From: Thermococcus henrietii
GTDB lineage: Archaea > Methanobacteriota_B > Thermococci > Thermococcales > Thermococcaceae
Reading direction: 5' to 3'
DNA: 64,000 nucleotides
NCBI RefSeq assembly: GCF_900198835.1
Contig: NZ_LT900021.1
Coordinates: forward strand, 1,364,001 to 1,428,000
Below the pieces are notes generated by a model. That model searched no databases and was not told the origin of the DNA. It saw only the letters and a list, made by a program, of their open reading frames with translations. Made by a program: the position numbers and the translations under genes. Below, in pieces: positions 44,523 through 53,511 of this stretch. How positions within the stretch are numbered: the first letter of the stretch is position 1; the number at the start of each line of letters is the position of its first letter.

Positions 44523-46357
44523 AAAGAAAATTTTTCCTTTCTTCTCTTTTAGTATTAATTTTGTTGTTGGGGATGTACTGGGAGACCGGATGGAGCGGGA
44601 GCAATAGAAACAACGCTATTGAAAACAGTGGGACAACAACAAAACTCAGCTGTCTCCCAACGCGTCTCAATCTCTCCACGTTTCTTGGTGAATCATGGAT
44701 TAACTACACCTCCCGGAGGTTGCATCTTGCCGAGTGTCCGGAAGGGGGTTTCACTGAAATTGACGATACAATAACCCCCGACATTGTCTCAACGTACTAC
44801 TTTGTGGCGGCACTAAAGATGATTAACCAAACCCCATACAACAGACTTCAGACTATAAAATGGCTTCATGAGAATGAGAGAAATCTTTTTGAAAATACGA
44901 CAAGTGATTATACCGCTGACTTCCCTAAATTCTGGATAGTCTACTATGGTGTTATAACTCTGTCAATGTTAAACTCTTCTCCCAAAAATCCAGATAGAAT
45001 TATAAGTTTCATATTAAGTATGAAGCAGAGAAACGGTTCTTTTGTGTACAAAGGAATGGACTTTACTCCACAATCCATCGAGCTTCTCCATGTCCTTGGA
45101 TACAATTTAAGCAGTCTCACCAAGACAAGGGAATATTGTATTGAGCAGTTTGAAAACCTGACGGTGCCAGATGGATATGATGGCCTCCAATTTATGAACT
45201 TTCTCTTTAACTTTCCCTATTATACAAAGTGCCTAAAACTATTGGGTGTCAACTATACAAAATTGAGAGGATACCACCGAGACCTCTTGTTCATACAAAA
45301 CCTTTCCAGAAACATAAAGACAATAATAAGCTACCGGCCACCGCTTTTTATCATAGCCCATGTAGCCCAACTACTCAGGGAGTATCACCTGCTGAATAGC
45401 ACTGTCTCCAACGAGATTTACAATTATGTTATCTCCCAAGAATTGCCCGATGGGGGCTTTAACCTCTTTGGAAAGAACTACGGAGAGTTTCAGGGAACGT
45501 ATTATGCAGTGAAAGCTATTGTAGCAGTTGGCAGAAAACCCGACAGAAAAACAATAGACTTTATACACAGTTGGGAGAGTCCCCTCGGAGGCTTTGGCTT
45601 TCCATTTCAAAAAACCTGCGGACCAATATTAACATACATGGCTGTTTACGTTGCTAAGAAAATAGGAATGCCCCTTAACAAAACTAAGCTGGAGGGGTAT
45701 CTTGAAAACGCTCTCCGCAATAGATGGCCCTACGGCCAGGATGATCCCGGTGCTTTATACGCCGTCTACTTTACGTATAAAGAGCTTAACCTCACAATTG
45801 ATTCCAATGACTTGAACTACCTAAAAAATGAAACGATACGGCTGATACGATTGTACTTAACTCATAAACGGGAGGACCTTTTGATGGACGATGGATGGAT
45901 ATCACTCATAGAGCTTGGAAATTCAATAGGGATTAAGCTAAGTCCAAAGACCAAATCTGAACTGATTAGGGAGATACTTTCCAAGAAAAACGATGATGGA
46001 ACGTTTGGAATCGAGAATGGAACTGGAGTAATCTTCTACCAAACAACAAATGCAGTAATGCTCCTCTACGCCCTTGGGTACAACTACAATGACACTGACA
46101 CTCTTCAGTATCTCTTAAGAACAATGCACGATGGAGGTTGGGGTTACCCAGACCTCTACAATACCTATAGAGTTGTAGAAGCGCTGACACATATGGGCCA
46201 CTGTCCAGAAAATATCCAGAGTTTGATAGGCTTTATCCACTCATTAAAATATAAATATGGAGGTTTCCTGTTTTATAGAGGGGCAGATTACTATGGGGGA
46301 CTTCAGGAAACCTACTATGCCCTTAGGATTTTGGAGCTGATAGGGGCCATTAATTAG
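44519..46357 (+). CDS. Secreted prenyltransferase/squalene-cyclase-like toroid repeat protein (612 aa)
   Basis: TTG 44519 after GGGAGGGAG. N-terminal membrane anchor/signal (FFLSSLLVLILLLGMYW). Repeats of the alpha/alpha-toroid type: PDGGFNLFGKNYGEFQGTYY, SPLGGFGFPFQ, DDGTFGIENG, HDGGWGYPDLYNTYRVVEAL, YGGLQETYYALRIL. 'GGF/GGW…T/ETYYA' units are diagnostic of protein prenyltransferase-beta/terpene cyclase and alpha-macroglobulin-like folds. The catalytic DxDD of cyclases is not apparent, so a binding or protease-inhibitor-like role outside the cell is possible. AT-rich, likely acquired. Confidence 0.75.
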   Translation: MKRKFFLSSLLVLILLLGMYWETGWSGSNRNNAIENSGTTTKLSCLPTRLNLSTFLGESWINYTSRRLHLAECPEGGFTEIDDTITPDIVSTYYFVAALKMINQTPYNRLQTIKWLHENERNLFENTTSDYTADFPKFWIVYYGVITLSMLNSSPKNPDRIISFILSMKQRNGSFVYKGMDFTPQSIELLHVLGYNLSSLTKTREYCIEQFENLTVPDGYDGLQFMNFLFNFPYYTKCLKLLGVNYTKLRGYHRDLLFIQNLSRNIKTIISYRPPLFIIAHVAQLLREYHLLNSTVSNEIYNYVISQELPDGGFNLFGKNYGEFQGTYYAVKAIVAVGRKPDRKTIDFIHSWESPLGGFGFPFQKTCGPILTYMAVYVAKKIGMPLNKTKLEGYLENALRNRWPYGQDDPGALYAVYFTYKELNLTIDSNDLNYLKNETIRLIRLYLTHKREDLLMDDGWISLIELGNSIGIKLSPKTKSELIREILSKKNDDGTFGIENGTGVIFYQTTNAVMLLYALGYNYNDTDTLQYLLRTMHDGGWGYPDLYNTYRVVEALTHMGHCPENIQSLIGFIHSLKYKYGGFLFYRGADYYGGLQETYYALRILELIGAIN

Positions 46358-46402
46358 GCACCTTTATAAGCCCCTTCTCTTTTCCCTACTCCGGTGAGAG
46401 AC

Positions 46403-47017
46403 ATGGAGGAGTACTTCATCTGTCCCGAGTGCGGTAGCGATGACGTTGAGGTCATCAAAGAGCGCGGAAGGGAACTCACCCTTCGCTGTAACGAGTGCGG
46501 CAACGTCTGGCACGTGACTCTTCCAAAGCTCGTCAGGGTCCCGCTCATCGTCAGCAAGCACGAGAGGAGCTTCAAGAGCGAGGCAGAGCTTCCCGAGGGC
46601 GAGGAGATTAGGGTCGGTGACATCGTCGAGACCGAGGAGGACGAGGTCAGGATTACCGGGATTGAGCTTGAGGGCGGAAAGAGGGTGAACCGGGCGAAGG
46701 TCGGCGAGATAGTGACGCTCTGGGGCGAGAGCCTGACGTATCCAAAGGTCATCAAGGTGTCCATATACATGCCGAAGGGACTCACGCAGTCCTTCCGCGT
46801 GAAGGTGCCGAGGGATGAGGAGTTCGCGGTCGGAGAGGTGGTTGAAGTCGGGGGCTACACCTTCAGGATTGAGAAGATTAAGACCGAGAGGAAGATGCTC
46901 CACCACGGAAAAGCTAAAGCCGACGAGATAGTCGCCCTCATGGGCCACCACATTCCCCGCGCGAGGGCGAGGAGAAGCCTTGAGCTTTACAGGGGCTACG
47001 ACAGAGAGAACAGTTAA
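46403..47017 (+). CDS. HVO_0476-family zinc finger protein
   Basis: 204 aa from ATG 46403 with GGTGAGAG just upstream. N-terminal zinc ribbon YFICPECGSDDVEV...LRCNECGNVWHV, then two beta-barrel-like repeats (GEEIRVGDIVETEEDEVRITGIEL; DEEFAVGEVVEVGGYTFRIEKIK). Conserved in Euryarchaeota; likely nucleic-acid binding, exact role unknown. The TATA box TTTATAAG lies at 46364-46371. Confidence 0.85.
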   Translation: MEEYFICPECGSDDVEVIKERGRELTLRCNECGNVWHVTLPKLVRVPLIVSKHERSFKSEAELPEGEEIRVGDIVETEEDEVRITGIELEGGKRVNRAKVGEIVTLWGESLTYPKVIKVSIYMPKGLTQSFRVKVPRDEEFAVGEVVEVGGYTFRIEKIKTERKMLHHGKAKADEIVALMGHHIPRARARRSLELYRGYDRENS

Positions 47018-47026
47018 CCGAGTGAC

Positions 47027-47090
47027 GCCGTGATGAGTTTCTTTGTTTTCTGACCTCTGGGATGATGAGCTTGGCCGCTCCTGAGGTTGG
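47027..47090 (+). ncRNA. C/D-box guide sRNA
   Basis: C box GTGATGA (47030-47036), 13-nt guide, D' box CTGA (47050-47053), C' box GATGATGA (47061-47068), 12-nt guide GCTTGGCCGCTC, D box CTGA (47081-47084), short GCC/GGT closing stem. Box order and guide lengths match archaeal C/D sRNAs that direct 2'-O-methylation by fibrillarin with L7Ae and Nop5. Targets not assigned. L7Ae is encoded 1.4 kb downstream. Confidence 0.8.
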
Positions 47091-47197
47091 GCATACGCTT
47101 CATTTTGTATTCCAACCTCTCGTGTTTCCTTTCTAATGTTCATCGTACTACACGCAAAGGTTATAAGATGGCACAGTAAGCCCCCAATGGTGATAAA

Positions 47198-48379
47198 ATG
47201 CTATCACTGGGAGTGAGACAACTCGATGATATACTGGGTGGTGGGGTCGAAGAAGGGTCAAGTGTTGCGTTCGTTGGTTCAATAGAGTACGATAACGTCA
47301 TACTCATGCACCAGGCAGTTTTACAGGCCCTCCGAGACGGCAAGAGGGTCCTTCTCGTGGATTTCAGGCAGCCTCCTCCAACCCTCCTAAAGGAGTTAAA
47401 AAACCACGGTATAGATTACGAACCCTTCATGGGGAAATCCCTCACGATTCTCGATGGTTACTCCAACCTTTACGGTCAGGCTACCCAGTCCGGAAAAGAT
47501 GTTCTACCAAACCCCCTTGACCTTGGAATCACGACGGCGATAATAAAAGAGGCACTCCAAAAGATGAACTATGAAATCCTGGTTATAGATGATGTGACAT
47601 CTCAGTACACCCTTCAGTCGAACCCGAAGATTTACATAAAGGCTGTTGTGAGACTCGTCAATTCGGTTAAGTCCCTCGGCAAGACGACGTTCGTTGCCGT
47701 GTGCTCCGATGTCTTTGAGCGTTCAGACCTCGCGGCAATACTGATACCCTTTGATTACATAATCGAGGCATCCAACGGAAAAATCACCATCAAAAGGACC
47801 CTCCAGCCCCTCCGTGTTCTTGAGCCAAAATTTGCTTATGTGCGGACCAAAGCCGGCATAAACCCTGTGAAGGAACACTATCAGAGCCTTGAGGGTCTGA
47901 AGACCCACTTAAAAGCTGAGGAAGATGGGACCATATGGATTGGGGATGTGCGAGTCCAGATAACAGAAGAACCAGCAGAAAGAAGTTTGATAGAAACTGT
48001 TTATGATTTTCTTGGACCTGAAAAAGGGAAGGAATTGCTCTACGCTTGGGGCAAAAAGCAGTTCCTTGGCTATGGAGGGTACTCAAAGAAGCACAGCTCA
48101 AACGTGGAAGAAGCTCTTGAGGACCTCTTCAAGTTCACGATGGCAGGAGGGGGAGGAAAGCTCGAACTCGTTGAACTTTCAGATTCCGTTGTCATAGTTA
48201 GAGGCACCAACCTGTTCCCGGGTGGAAAAGGCTATCCCTATCCGTTTCACCCCCATTACGCGGGTTCACTTGCGCAGTTTTTAACTGAGTTCACAGGCGA
48301 GCGCTGGGAGGGAGAAGAGACCAAGTGCGAGGCGATGGGAGCGGAACACTGCGAGTTCGTGCTGAGAAAAGTTGACTAG
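47198..48379 (+). CDS. KaiC/RadA-like protein with degenerate P-loop and C-terminal V4R domain
   Basis: 393 aa. The N-terminal ~230 residues follow the KaiC/RecA fold (LSLGVRQLDDILGGGVEEGSSVAFVG; Walker-B-like EILVIDDVTS), but the Walker A position reads GSIEYDNV and lacks the GxGKT lysine, so ATP hydrolysis is doubtful. The C-terminus (residues ~240-390; EAMGAEHCEFVLRK) is a 4-vinyl-reductase (V4R) small-molecule-binding domain. Combination suggests a ligand-sensing regulator. TATA GGTTATAAG at 47158-47166. Confidence 0.78.
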   Translation: MLSLGVRQLDDILGGGVEEGSSVAFVGSIEYDNVILMHQAVLQALRDGKRVLLVDFRQPPPTLLKELKNHGIDYEPFMGKSLTILDGYSNLYGQATQSGKDVLPNPLDLGITTAIIKEALQKMNYEILVIDDVTSQYTLQSNPKIYIKAVVRLVNSVKSLGKTTFVAVCSDVFERSDLAAILIPFDYIIEASNGKITIKRTLQPLRVLEPKFAYVRTKAGINPVKEHYQSLEGLKTHLKAEEDGTIWIGDVRVQITEEPAERSLIETVYDFLGPEKGKELLYAWGKKQFLGYGGYSKKHSSNVEEALEDLFKFTMAGGGGKLELVELSDSVVIVRGTNLFPGGKGYPYPFHPHYAGSLAQFLTEFTGERWEGEETKCEAMGAEHCEFVLRKVD

Positions 48380-48384
48380 CGAAA

Positions 48385-48454
48385 CCCTTTTAAATTCTCG
48401 CCCAAACTCCCCTCGCAAAACCGGATGAACGATGAGGTTTCGGAGGGATGAAAG
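48385..48454 (+). promoter_or_regulatory. L7Ae leader with putative kink-turn
   Basis: TATA CCTTTTAAAT (48387-48396). The leader contains AAACC (48418-48422) pairing with GGTTT (48436-48440) around GGATGAACGATGA, whose UGA/GA pairs look like a kink-loop that L7Ae binds. Autoregulation of archaeal L7Ae through a kink-turn in its own mRNA is known; whether this leader does so is inference. Confidence 0.45.
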
Positions 48455-48826
48455 ATGGCGAAGCCGAGCTACGTGAAGTTTGAGGTTCCCCAGGAGCTTG
48501 CCGAGAAGGCCCTTGAGGCCGTTGAGATAGCCAGGGACACCGGAAGGATAAGGAAGGGCACCAACGAGACCACCAAGGCCGTCGAGAGGGGCCAGGCCAA
48601 GCTCGTTATAATTGCCGAGGACGTTGACCCCGAGGAGATCGTTGCCCACCTTCCGCCACTCTGTGAGGAGAAGGAGATTCCGTACATCTACGTTCCGAGC
48701 AAGAAGGAACTCGGCGCCGCCGCTGGAATCGAGGTTCCGGCCGCGAGCGTCGCCATCATCGAGCCCGGCAAGGCCCGCGAGCTCGTTGAGGAGATTGCCA
48801 CGAAGGTTAGGGAGCTCATGAAGTGA
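48455..48826 (+). CDS. rpl7ae: Ribosomal protein L7Ae
   Basis: 123 aa, normal length. [41 protein letters not shown] and [18 protein letters not shown] are near-invariant in archaea. Binds kink-turns in 23S rRNA, C/D and H/ACA sRNAs and RNase P. First gene of the block with S28e, L24e and Ndk. Confidence 0.97.
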   Translation: MAKPSYVKFEVPQELAEKALEAVEIARDTGRIRKGTNETTKAVERGQAKLVIIAEDVDPEEIVAHLPPLCEEKEIPYIYVPSKKELGAAAGIEVPAASVAIIEPGKARELVEEIATKVRELMK

Positions 48827-48893
48827 GCTCCTTTTCCTTCCTTATCACGAAAGGTTTAAGGTTCATCCCGCGAGTCTTTACGAGGTGTGAGGT

Positions 48894-49106
48894 ATGAGCG
48901 ACGAAGGCTACCCCGCCGAGGTTATCGAAATCGTTGGAAGAACCGGCGTCACCGGTGGCGTTACCCAGGTCAAGGTCAGAATCCTCGAGGGGCGCGATAA
49001 GGGTCGCGTCATCAGGAGGAACGTTAAGGGTCCCGTTCGCGTCGGCGACATAGTCATCCTCAGGGAGACCGAGCGTGAGGCGAGAGAAATCAGGAGGAGG
49101 CGTTGA
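48894..49106 (+). CDS. rps28e: Ribosomal protein S28e
   Basis: 70 aa, full length. [29 protein letters not shown] and the C-terminal [21 protein letters not shown] are the S28e hallmarks; small-subunit component near the mRNA exit. Co-directional with L7Ae and overlaps the L24e start region by a few nt if TTG 49103 is used. Confidence 0.97.
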
Positions 49107-49108
49107 AA

Positions 49109-49315
49109 ATGGCCCGCTGGAACGTCTGCTCCTACTGTGGAAGGGAGTTCGAGCCGGGGACGGGCAAGATGTTCGTCAGGAACGACGGCAGAGTGCTCTT
49201 CTTCTGCTCCAGCAAGTGCGAGAAGCTCTACTTCATGGGCAGGAACCCGAGGAAGCTCAAGTGGACCAAGGCCTTCCAGGAGGCCCGCCTTCAGAGGGCC
49301 AAGAGGAGGAAGTGA
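49109..49315 (+). CDS. rpl24e: Ribosomal protein L24e
   Basis: 68 aa from ATG 49109 ([19 protein letters not shown]). Zinc-binding CxxC...CSSKC and [12 protein letters not shown] are diagnostic. Lies directly after S28e, followed ~90 bp later by ndk; the same gene order is common in Thermococcales. Confidence 0.96.
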   Translation: MARWNVCSYCGREFEPGTGKMFVRNDGRVLFFCSSKCEKLYFMGRNPRKLKWTKAFQEARLQRAKRRK

Positions 49316-49410
49316 TTTCTTTCTTTTCAATCCTTTCCAACTTTGACGTTTCTGGCACGACTCCAAAAAACCTATTAACCGCGCGCCCCATTCTATAAGC
49401 GGTGTTGCCG

Positions 49411-49935
49411 ATGGCCGAGGAGCAGATAGAGAGAACCCTTGTGATTCTGAAGCCGGACGCCGTTGTCAGAGGCCTCATGGGCGAAATCATAAGCCGTTTT
49501 GAGAAGAGAGGCCTCAAAATCGTCGGAATGAAGATGATATGGATTGACCGCGAACTCGCCGAAAAGCACTACGAGGAGCACAGGGGCAAGCCCTTCTTCA
49601 ACGCCCTCATAGACTACATCACCAAGGCCCCAAGTGTCGTGATGGTCGTGGAGGGCAGATACGCCATAAGCGTCGTCAGGAAGATGGCCGGTGCGACCGA
49701 CCCGAAGGATGCGGAGCCGGGGAGCATAAGGGGCGACTACGGCCTCGACGTCGGCGATGCGATATACAACGTTATCCACGCCTCCGACAGCCCCGAGAGC
49801 GCCGAAAGGGAGATAAACCTCTACTTCAAGCCCGAGGAACTTCACAGCTACTGCAAGGCAGCTGACTGGTTCTACCACACCCACGCGAGGGCCAAGAGGG
49901 AATACCTTGACACTATGGACTGCCTTGAGAGGTGA
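49411..49935 (+). CDS. ndk: Nucleoside diphosphate kinase
   Basis: 174 aa from ATG 49411; slightly longer than bacterial Ndk, as usual in this order because of an inserted segment. [19 protein letters not shown] at the N-terminus, [18 protein letters not shown] substrate loop, and [16 protein letters not shown] with the phosphorylated histidine. Balances NTP pools. Confidence 0.97.
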   Translation: MAEEQIERTLVILKPDAVVRGLMGEIISRFEKRGLKIVGMKMIWIDRELAEKHYEEHRGKPFFNALIDYITKAPSVVMVVEGRYAISVVRKMAGATDPKDAEPGSIRGDYGLDVGDAIYNVIHASDSPESAEREINLYFKPEELHSYCKAADWFYHTHARAKREYLDTMDCLER

Positions 49936-49939
49936 AGCG

Positions 49940-50530
49940 TTAGTCCACGATAAATCCCAGCCGTTTTCTCTTCTTCTCCCTGAAGAACTCCAAGTATTCA
50001 CCAGCAAGCGGTCTGCACTCCTCTCCCAAGGCGGTTTTCGCCAGCGAAACAGTCAGCTTCAGAGTGGCGTAGTATGAGAGCAGGACGAGAACCAAGAGTA
50101 CCAGCGCCGTTGTAATACCCCTCCCGAGCAGGACTCCGATGGGAACCACCGAGAGGTAGAGCGCGTGGAGGAAAAGGTTGACATTCCCTCCTGGCTCGGG
50201 AACCTCGGCAACGCACTCAACTAGCTCCCGCCACCGCGGAAATTCCCTGAGCGAACCACCAATCAGAAGCGTTCCCTTGACCTTGTAGACACCATAACTG
50301 GTCTTATCGGTCAGGCACCCAAATCCGAGTTTTTGGGAAAGCTCTTTGAGCTCATCGGAGCAGGGAACGGCTTTGAGGAAACGGAAGGGATTTTTCCAGC
50401 CCCTCCAAGCGAGGAGTACGTAGATTACCAGCCCGGGGAGAGCTAAGGCGGGCCACGCGCTTGCAGAAAGCCCGAGTCCGAAGGCAGTGATTGCCCAGAA
50501 AAACGCGGAAAGACCGGGGAACTCATCAAT
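49940..50530 (-). CDS. Membrane protein without a standard start codon (~196 aa)
   Basis: The frame is open from about 50545 (GAFEIDEFPGLSAFFW...) to the stop at 49940, with four hydrophobic segments in two pairs (AFFWAITAFGLGLSASAWPALALPGLVIYVLLAW; LFLHALYLSVVPIGV…LVLLVLVLLSYYATLKL) around a soluble alpha/beta part. No ATG, GTG or TTG opens it; the only initiator-like codon is ATT 50530, next to GAGGTG. It may start at ATT, or be the shifted continuation of the 50532-50807 gene. Standard ORF calling keeps only the last 69 codons. Confidence 0.6.
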   Translation of the reverse strand: MDEFPGLSAFFWAITAFGLGLSASAWPALALPGLVIYVLLAWRGWKNPFRFLKAVPCSDELKELSQKLGFGCLTDKTSYGVYKVKGTLLIGGSLREFPRWRELVECVAEVPEPGGNVNLFLHALYLSVVPIGVLLGRGITTALVLLVLVLLSYYATLKLTVSLAKTALGEECRPLAGEYLEFFREKKRKRLGFIVD

Positions 50531-50531
50531 T

Positions 50532-50807
50532 TCAAAGGCACCTCTGCCCCCTAAGCCCGACGTACGCGAGCATAATCAGCCACGCGATGAACGTCTGAAG
50601 TCCTATGAATTCAGAGGTTGTGAAATCCCCGATGGGAGTTGAGAAGTAAACGTAATCGCCGAATCCGCCGTAGATGCCGTTCGCCATCTCATAGGTCAGA
50701 AGGGGCATGAGAAAGGATACTGCCAGCTCCGACTTCCGGTCTTTAATCTTTCCGAGGGCGAGGGCCGTTCCAAGGCCAACAATCACGCCGAGTGTGAGCG
50801 CTATCAT
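50532..50807 (-). CDS. Small integral membrane protein, 91 aa
   Basis: ATG 50807. Hydrophobic segments at residues ~2-20 (ALTLGVIVGLGTALALG), ~28-45 and ~70-85 (FIGLQTFIAWLIMLAYVGL). Ends next to the open frame of the 49940-50530 membrane protein, so the two are either an operon or two pieces of one gene. Diverges from infB. Function unknown. Confidence 0.7.
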   Translation of the reverse strand: MIALTLGVIVGLGTALALGKIKDRKSELAVSFLMPLLTYEMANGIYGGFGDYVYFSTPIGDFTTSEFIGLQTFIAWLIMLAYVGLRGQRCL

Positions 50808-50898
50808 TTAACCACCGTTAAGGGTTACCACCACTCTTTTTAATCCTTGCCCCGAACCCTTTAAAAGGCCAGCCATGAGTTATGCTCAGGTGATGAAG

Positions 50899-52695
50899 AT
50901 GGCAAAGAGGATTAGACAGCCCATCATAGCGGTTCTCGGTCACGTTGACCACGGAAAGACGACGCTCCTTGACAGGATTAGGCGGACGAACGTCGCCGGC
51001 AAGGAAGCGGGCGGAATAACCCAGCACATCGGAGCGACGGAGGTTCCGATTGACGTCGTCAAACAGCTCGCCGGACCGCTCATAAAGCTCTGGAAGGGCG
51101 AGATAAAGCTTCCGGGCCTGCTCTTCATCGATACCCCCGGCCACGAGGCGTTTACAAGCCTGCGCGCGAGGGGAGGTAGCTTAGCCGATTTGGCAGTTCT
51201 CATTGTTGACATCAACGAGGGCTTTCAGCCCCAGACCATAGAGAGCATCGAGATACTCAGGAGGTACAGGACGCCCTTCATAGTCGCCGCTAACAAGATA
51301 GACAGGATAAAGGGCTGGGTAGTCGAGGAGGACGAGCCGTTTTTGGTTAACATCAAGAAGCAGGACCAGAGGGCCGTTCAGGAGCTCGAAACCAAGCTCT
51401 GGGAGCTCATCGGCAAGTTCTACGAGCTCGGCTTCCAGGCGAACCGCTTCGACCGCGTTCAGGACTTCACGCGCGAGCTGGCGATAGTTCCAATCTCCGC
51501 CAAATATGGCATAGGCGTTCCGGAGCTTCTCGTTCTCATCGCAGGTCTCAGCCAGAAGTACCTCGAGCAGAAGCTCAAGATAGAGGTCGAGGGGCCGGCG
51601 CGCGGAACGATTCTTGAGGTCAGGGAAGAGCTGGGCCTTGGAACAACGATAGACGTCATCATCTACGATGGAACGCTGAGGAAGGACGACACAATCGTCG
51701 TCGGCGGAAAGGACAAGGCGATAGTGACCAAAATCCGCGCCCTGCTCAAGCCGAAGCCCCTCGACGAGATTCGCGACCCGCGCTTCCGCTTTGACCAGGT
51801 TGACGAGGTCACCGCGGCGGCGGGTGTGAAGATAGCCGCACCGGGTCTCGAAGAGGCCTTAGCGGGTTCGCCGGTAATAGCCGCGAGGAGCGAGGAGGAA
51901 GTGGGGAGGGCCAAGCAGGAAATCCTGAACCAGATACAGAGCGTCGTCATAAGCACTGGTAAAATAGGTGTCATCGTCAAGGCTGACACCCTCGGAAGCC
52001 TCGAAGCTTTGAGCAAGGAGCTCCAGGAGAAGGGCATTCCGATAAGGAAGGCCGACGTTGGAAACATCAGCAAGACCGACGTCATGGAGGCTTTGAGCGT
52101 CCGCGAGGAGGAGCCGAAGTACGGAGTGGTTCTCGGCTTCAACGTCAAGGTGAACGAAGATGCAGAAGAGGTCGCGAAGGCCAAGGGCGTGCCGATTTTC
52201 GTCGGGAACATTATCTACAAACTCATAGAGGACTACGAGGCCTGGGTCAAGGCGGAAGAGGAGAAGAAGAAGCGTGAGCTCCTCAAGAACGTCACCTTCC
52301 CGGGCGTCATCAAGCTCTACCCAGACGAGCGCTACGTCTTCAGGAGGAGCAAGCCGGCAATAGTCGGTGTCGAGGTCCTTGAGGGCAGGATAAGACCGGG
52401 AGTGACCCTCATCAAGGAAACGGGCGAGAAAGTCGGCGTCATCAAGTCCATCAAGAACAAGAACGACTTCGTTCAGGAGGCAAGGAAGGGAGACGCTGTT
52501 GCCATAGCGATTGAGGGGGCGATAGTTGGCAGGCACATTCACCCCGGCGAGACCCTCTACGTTGACCTGACCAAGAACGACGTCATAATACTTCTCAAAC
52601 AGCTCAAGAACGAGCTCGATGAGAGCGACCTGAGGGCCCTCAAGATGACCGCCAAGGTCAAGGCCAAGGAGGACCCCTTCTGGAGGGCGGTTTGA
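50899..52695 (+). CDS. infB: Translation initiation factor IF-2 (aIF5B)
   Basis: 598 aa from ATG 50899 (GGTGATGAAG upstream; an earlier ATG at 50875 is less well placed). GTPase motifs GHVDHGKTT (residues 14-22), DTPGH, NKID; then the archaeal IF2 domains with GTILEVREELGLGTTIDVIIYDG. No intein interrupts it, unlike some relatives. Promotes subunit joining. Confidence 0.97.
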   Translation: MAKRIRQPIIAVLGHVDHGKTTLLDRIRRTNVAGKEAGGITQHIGATEVPIDVVKQLAGPLIKLWKGEIKLPGLLFIDTPGHEAFTSLRARGGSLADLAVLIVDINEGFQPQTIESIEILRRYRTPFIVAANKIDRIKGWVVEEDEPFLVNIKKQDQRAVQELETKLWELIGKFYELGFQANRFDRVQDFTRELAIVPISAKYGIGVPELLVLIAGLSQKYLEQKLKIEVEGPARGTILEVREELGLGTTIDVIIYDGTLRKDDTIVVGGKDKAIVTKIRALLKPKPLDEIRDPRFRFDQVDEVTAAAGVKIAAPGLEEALAGSPVIAARSEEEVGRAKQEILNQIQSVVISTGKIGVIVKADTLGSLEALSKELQEKGIPIRKADVGNISKTDVMEALSVREEEPKYGVVLGFNVKVNEDAEEVAKAKGVPIFVGNIIYKLIEDYEAWVKAEEEKKKRELLKNVTFPGVIKLYPDERYVFRRSKPAIVGVEVLEGRIRPGVTLIKETGEKVGVIKSIKNKNDFVQEARKGDAVAIAIEGAIVGRHIHPGETLYVDLTKNDVIILLKQLKNELDESDLRALKMTAKVKAKEDPFWRAV

Positions 52696-52762
52696 GTTTT
52701 CTTGCCCTTCAATTTTAGTTCTTTGCAGAGGCCGATGTGTATGCACTCGCCAGGGGTTTCCC

Positions 52763-53302
52763 ATGATAGTTATCATGGCCGGCGGGCGTTCCAGCAGGAT
52801 GGGGAGGGAAAAGCCTGTCCTGAAGGTCGGCGGAGTGCCGATGCTACTCCGCGTTTATAGCGAGGCTGAGAAGGTCGGTGAGACAGTCGTTGCCCTCTCC
52901 AAGAGCACGCCGAAAACGAGGGAGCTGTGCCTCCGCGAGGGGATTCCCTTCGTTGAGACGCCTGGAAACGGCTACGTTGAGGACGTTAAGTGGCTCCTCC
53001 GCAAGTTCGGGCCATTTATCAGCGTCTCCGCGGATTTGCCCTTCGTCAAGGCGAACGACATAGCGCGGATTTCAGGGGCCTTTGATAGAAAAACGAGCCT
53101 GACGGGGGTTCTACCGCTAAAGCTGGTTCCGAAGGATGTGAAGCCCGTCGTTTACAGGGGCTACGCGATAGTTGGCCTTAACGCCGTTGGAACCGAGGGC
53201 GAGCGGTTCTTCGAGCTGAGAAACCCGCTGCTCGCTTTGAACGTCAACACGCCGGAAGAGTTAAAGCTCGCAGAGAAGATAGCGGGGCTGGTGGGAAGAT
53301 GA
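52763..53302 (+). CDS. cobY: Adenosylcobinamide-phosphate guanylyltransferase CobY
   Basis: 179 aa. MIVIMAGGRSSRMGREKPVL is the nucleotidyltransferase signature, with SADLPFVKANDI for the metal-binding part. Archaeal, non-orthologous replacement of bacterial CobU: adds GMP to adenosylcobinamide phosphate. Followed with a 4-nt overlap by a small membrane protein and near cbiP, cobT and cbiZ. Confidence 0.9.
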   Translation: MIVIMAGGRSSRMGREKPVLKVGGVPMLLRVYSEAEKVGETVVALSKSTPKTRELCLREGIPFVETPGNGYVEDVKWLLRKFGPFISVSADLPFVKANDIARISGAFDRKTSLTGVLPLKLVPKDVKPVVYRGYAIVGLNAVGTEGERFFELRNPLLALNVNTPEELKLAEKIAGLVGR

Positions 53303-53511
53303 GAAGGAGCGAGGTTAAAGGGGCGGTGGCCTTTTTCCTCTTCCTAGCACTCGCCGTGCTGTTCCTCCTTGGCTTTCTGCTCTTTGCGGTAGTGTTAATC
53401 GCGGTCGGTCTGCTGGTCTTCCTCGGCTTCTACGTCTACATCCGCCTGAAGCTCTGGTGGGCAAGGAGGCATCCGCCGAAGGAGCTGGAGAGGCCGGAGG
53501 ATTATTTCTGA
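53299..53511 (+). CDS. Small membrane protein, 70 aa
   Basis: ATG 53299 overlaps the cobY stop by 4 nt, so it is translationally coupled. Two adjacent hydrophobic stretches ([18 protein letters not shown] and [22 protein letters not shown]) then a basic tail ([16 protein letters not shown]). Function unknown; may be linked to cobamide or transport functions only by position. Convergent with cbiP. Confidence 0.75.
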   Translation: MRRSEVKGAVAFFLFLALAVLFLLGFLLFAVVLIAVGLLVFLGFYVYIRLKLWWARRHPPKELERPEDYF

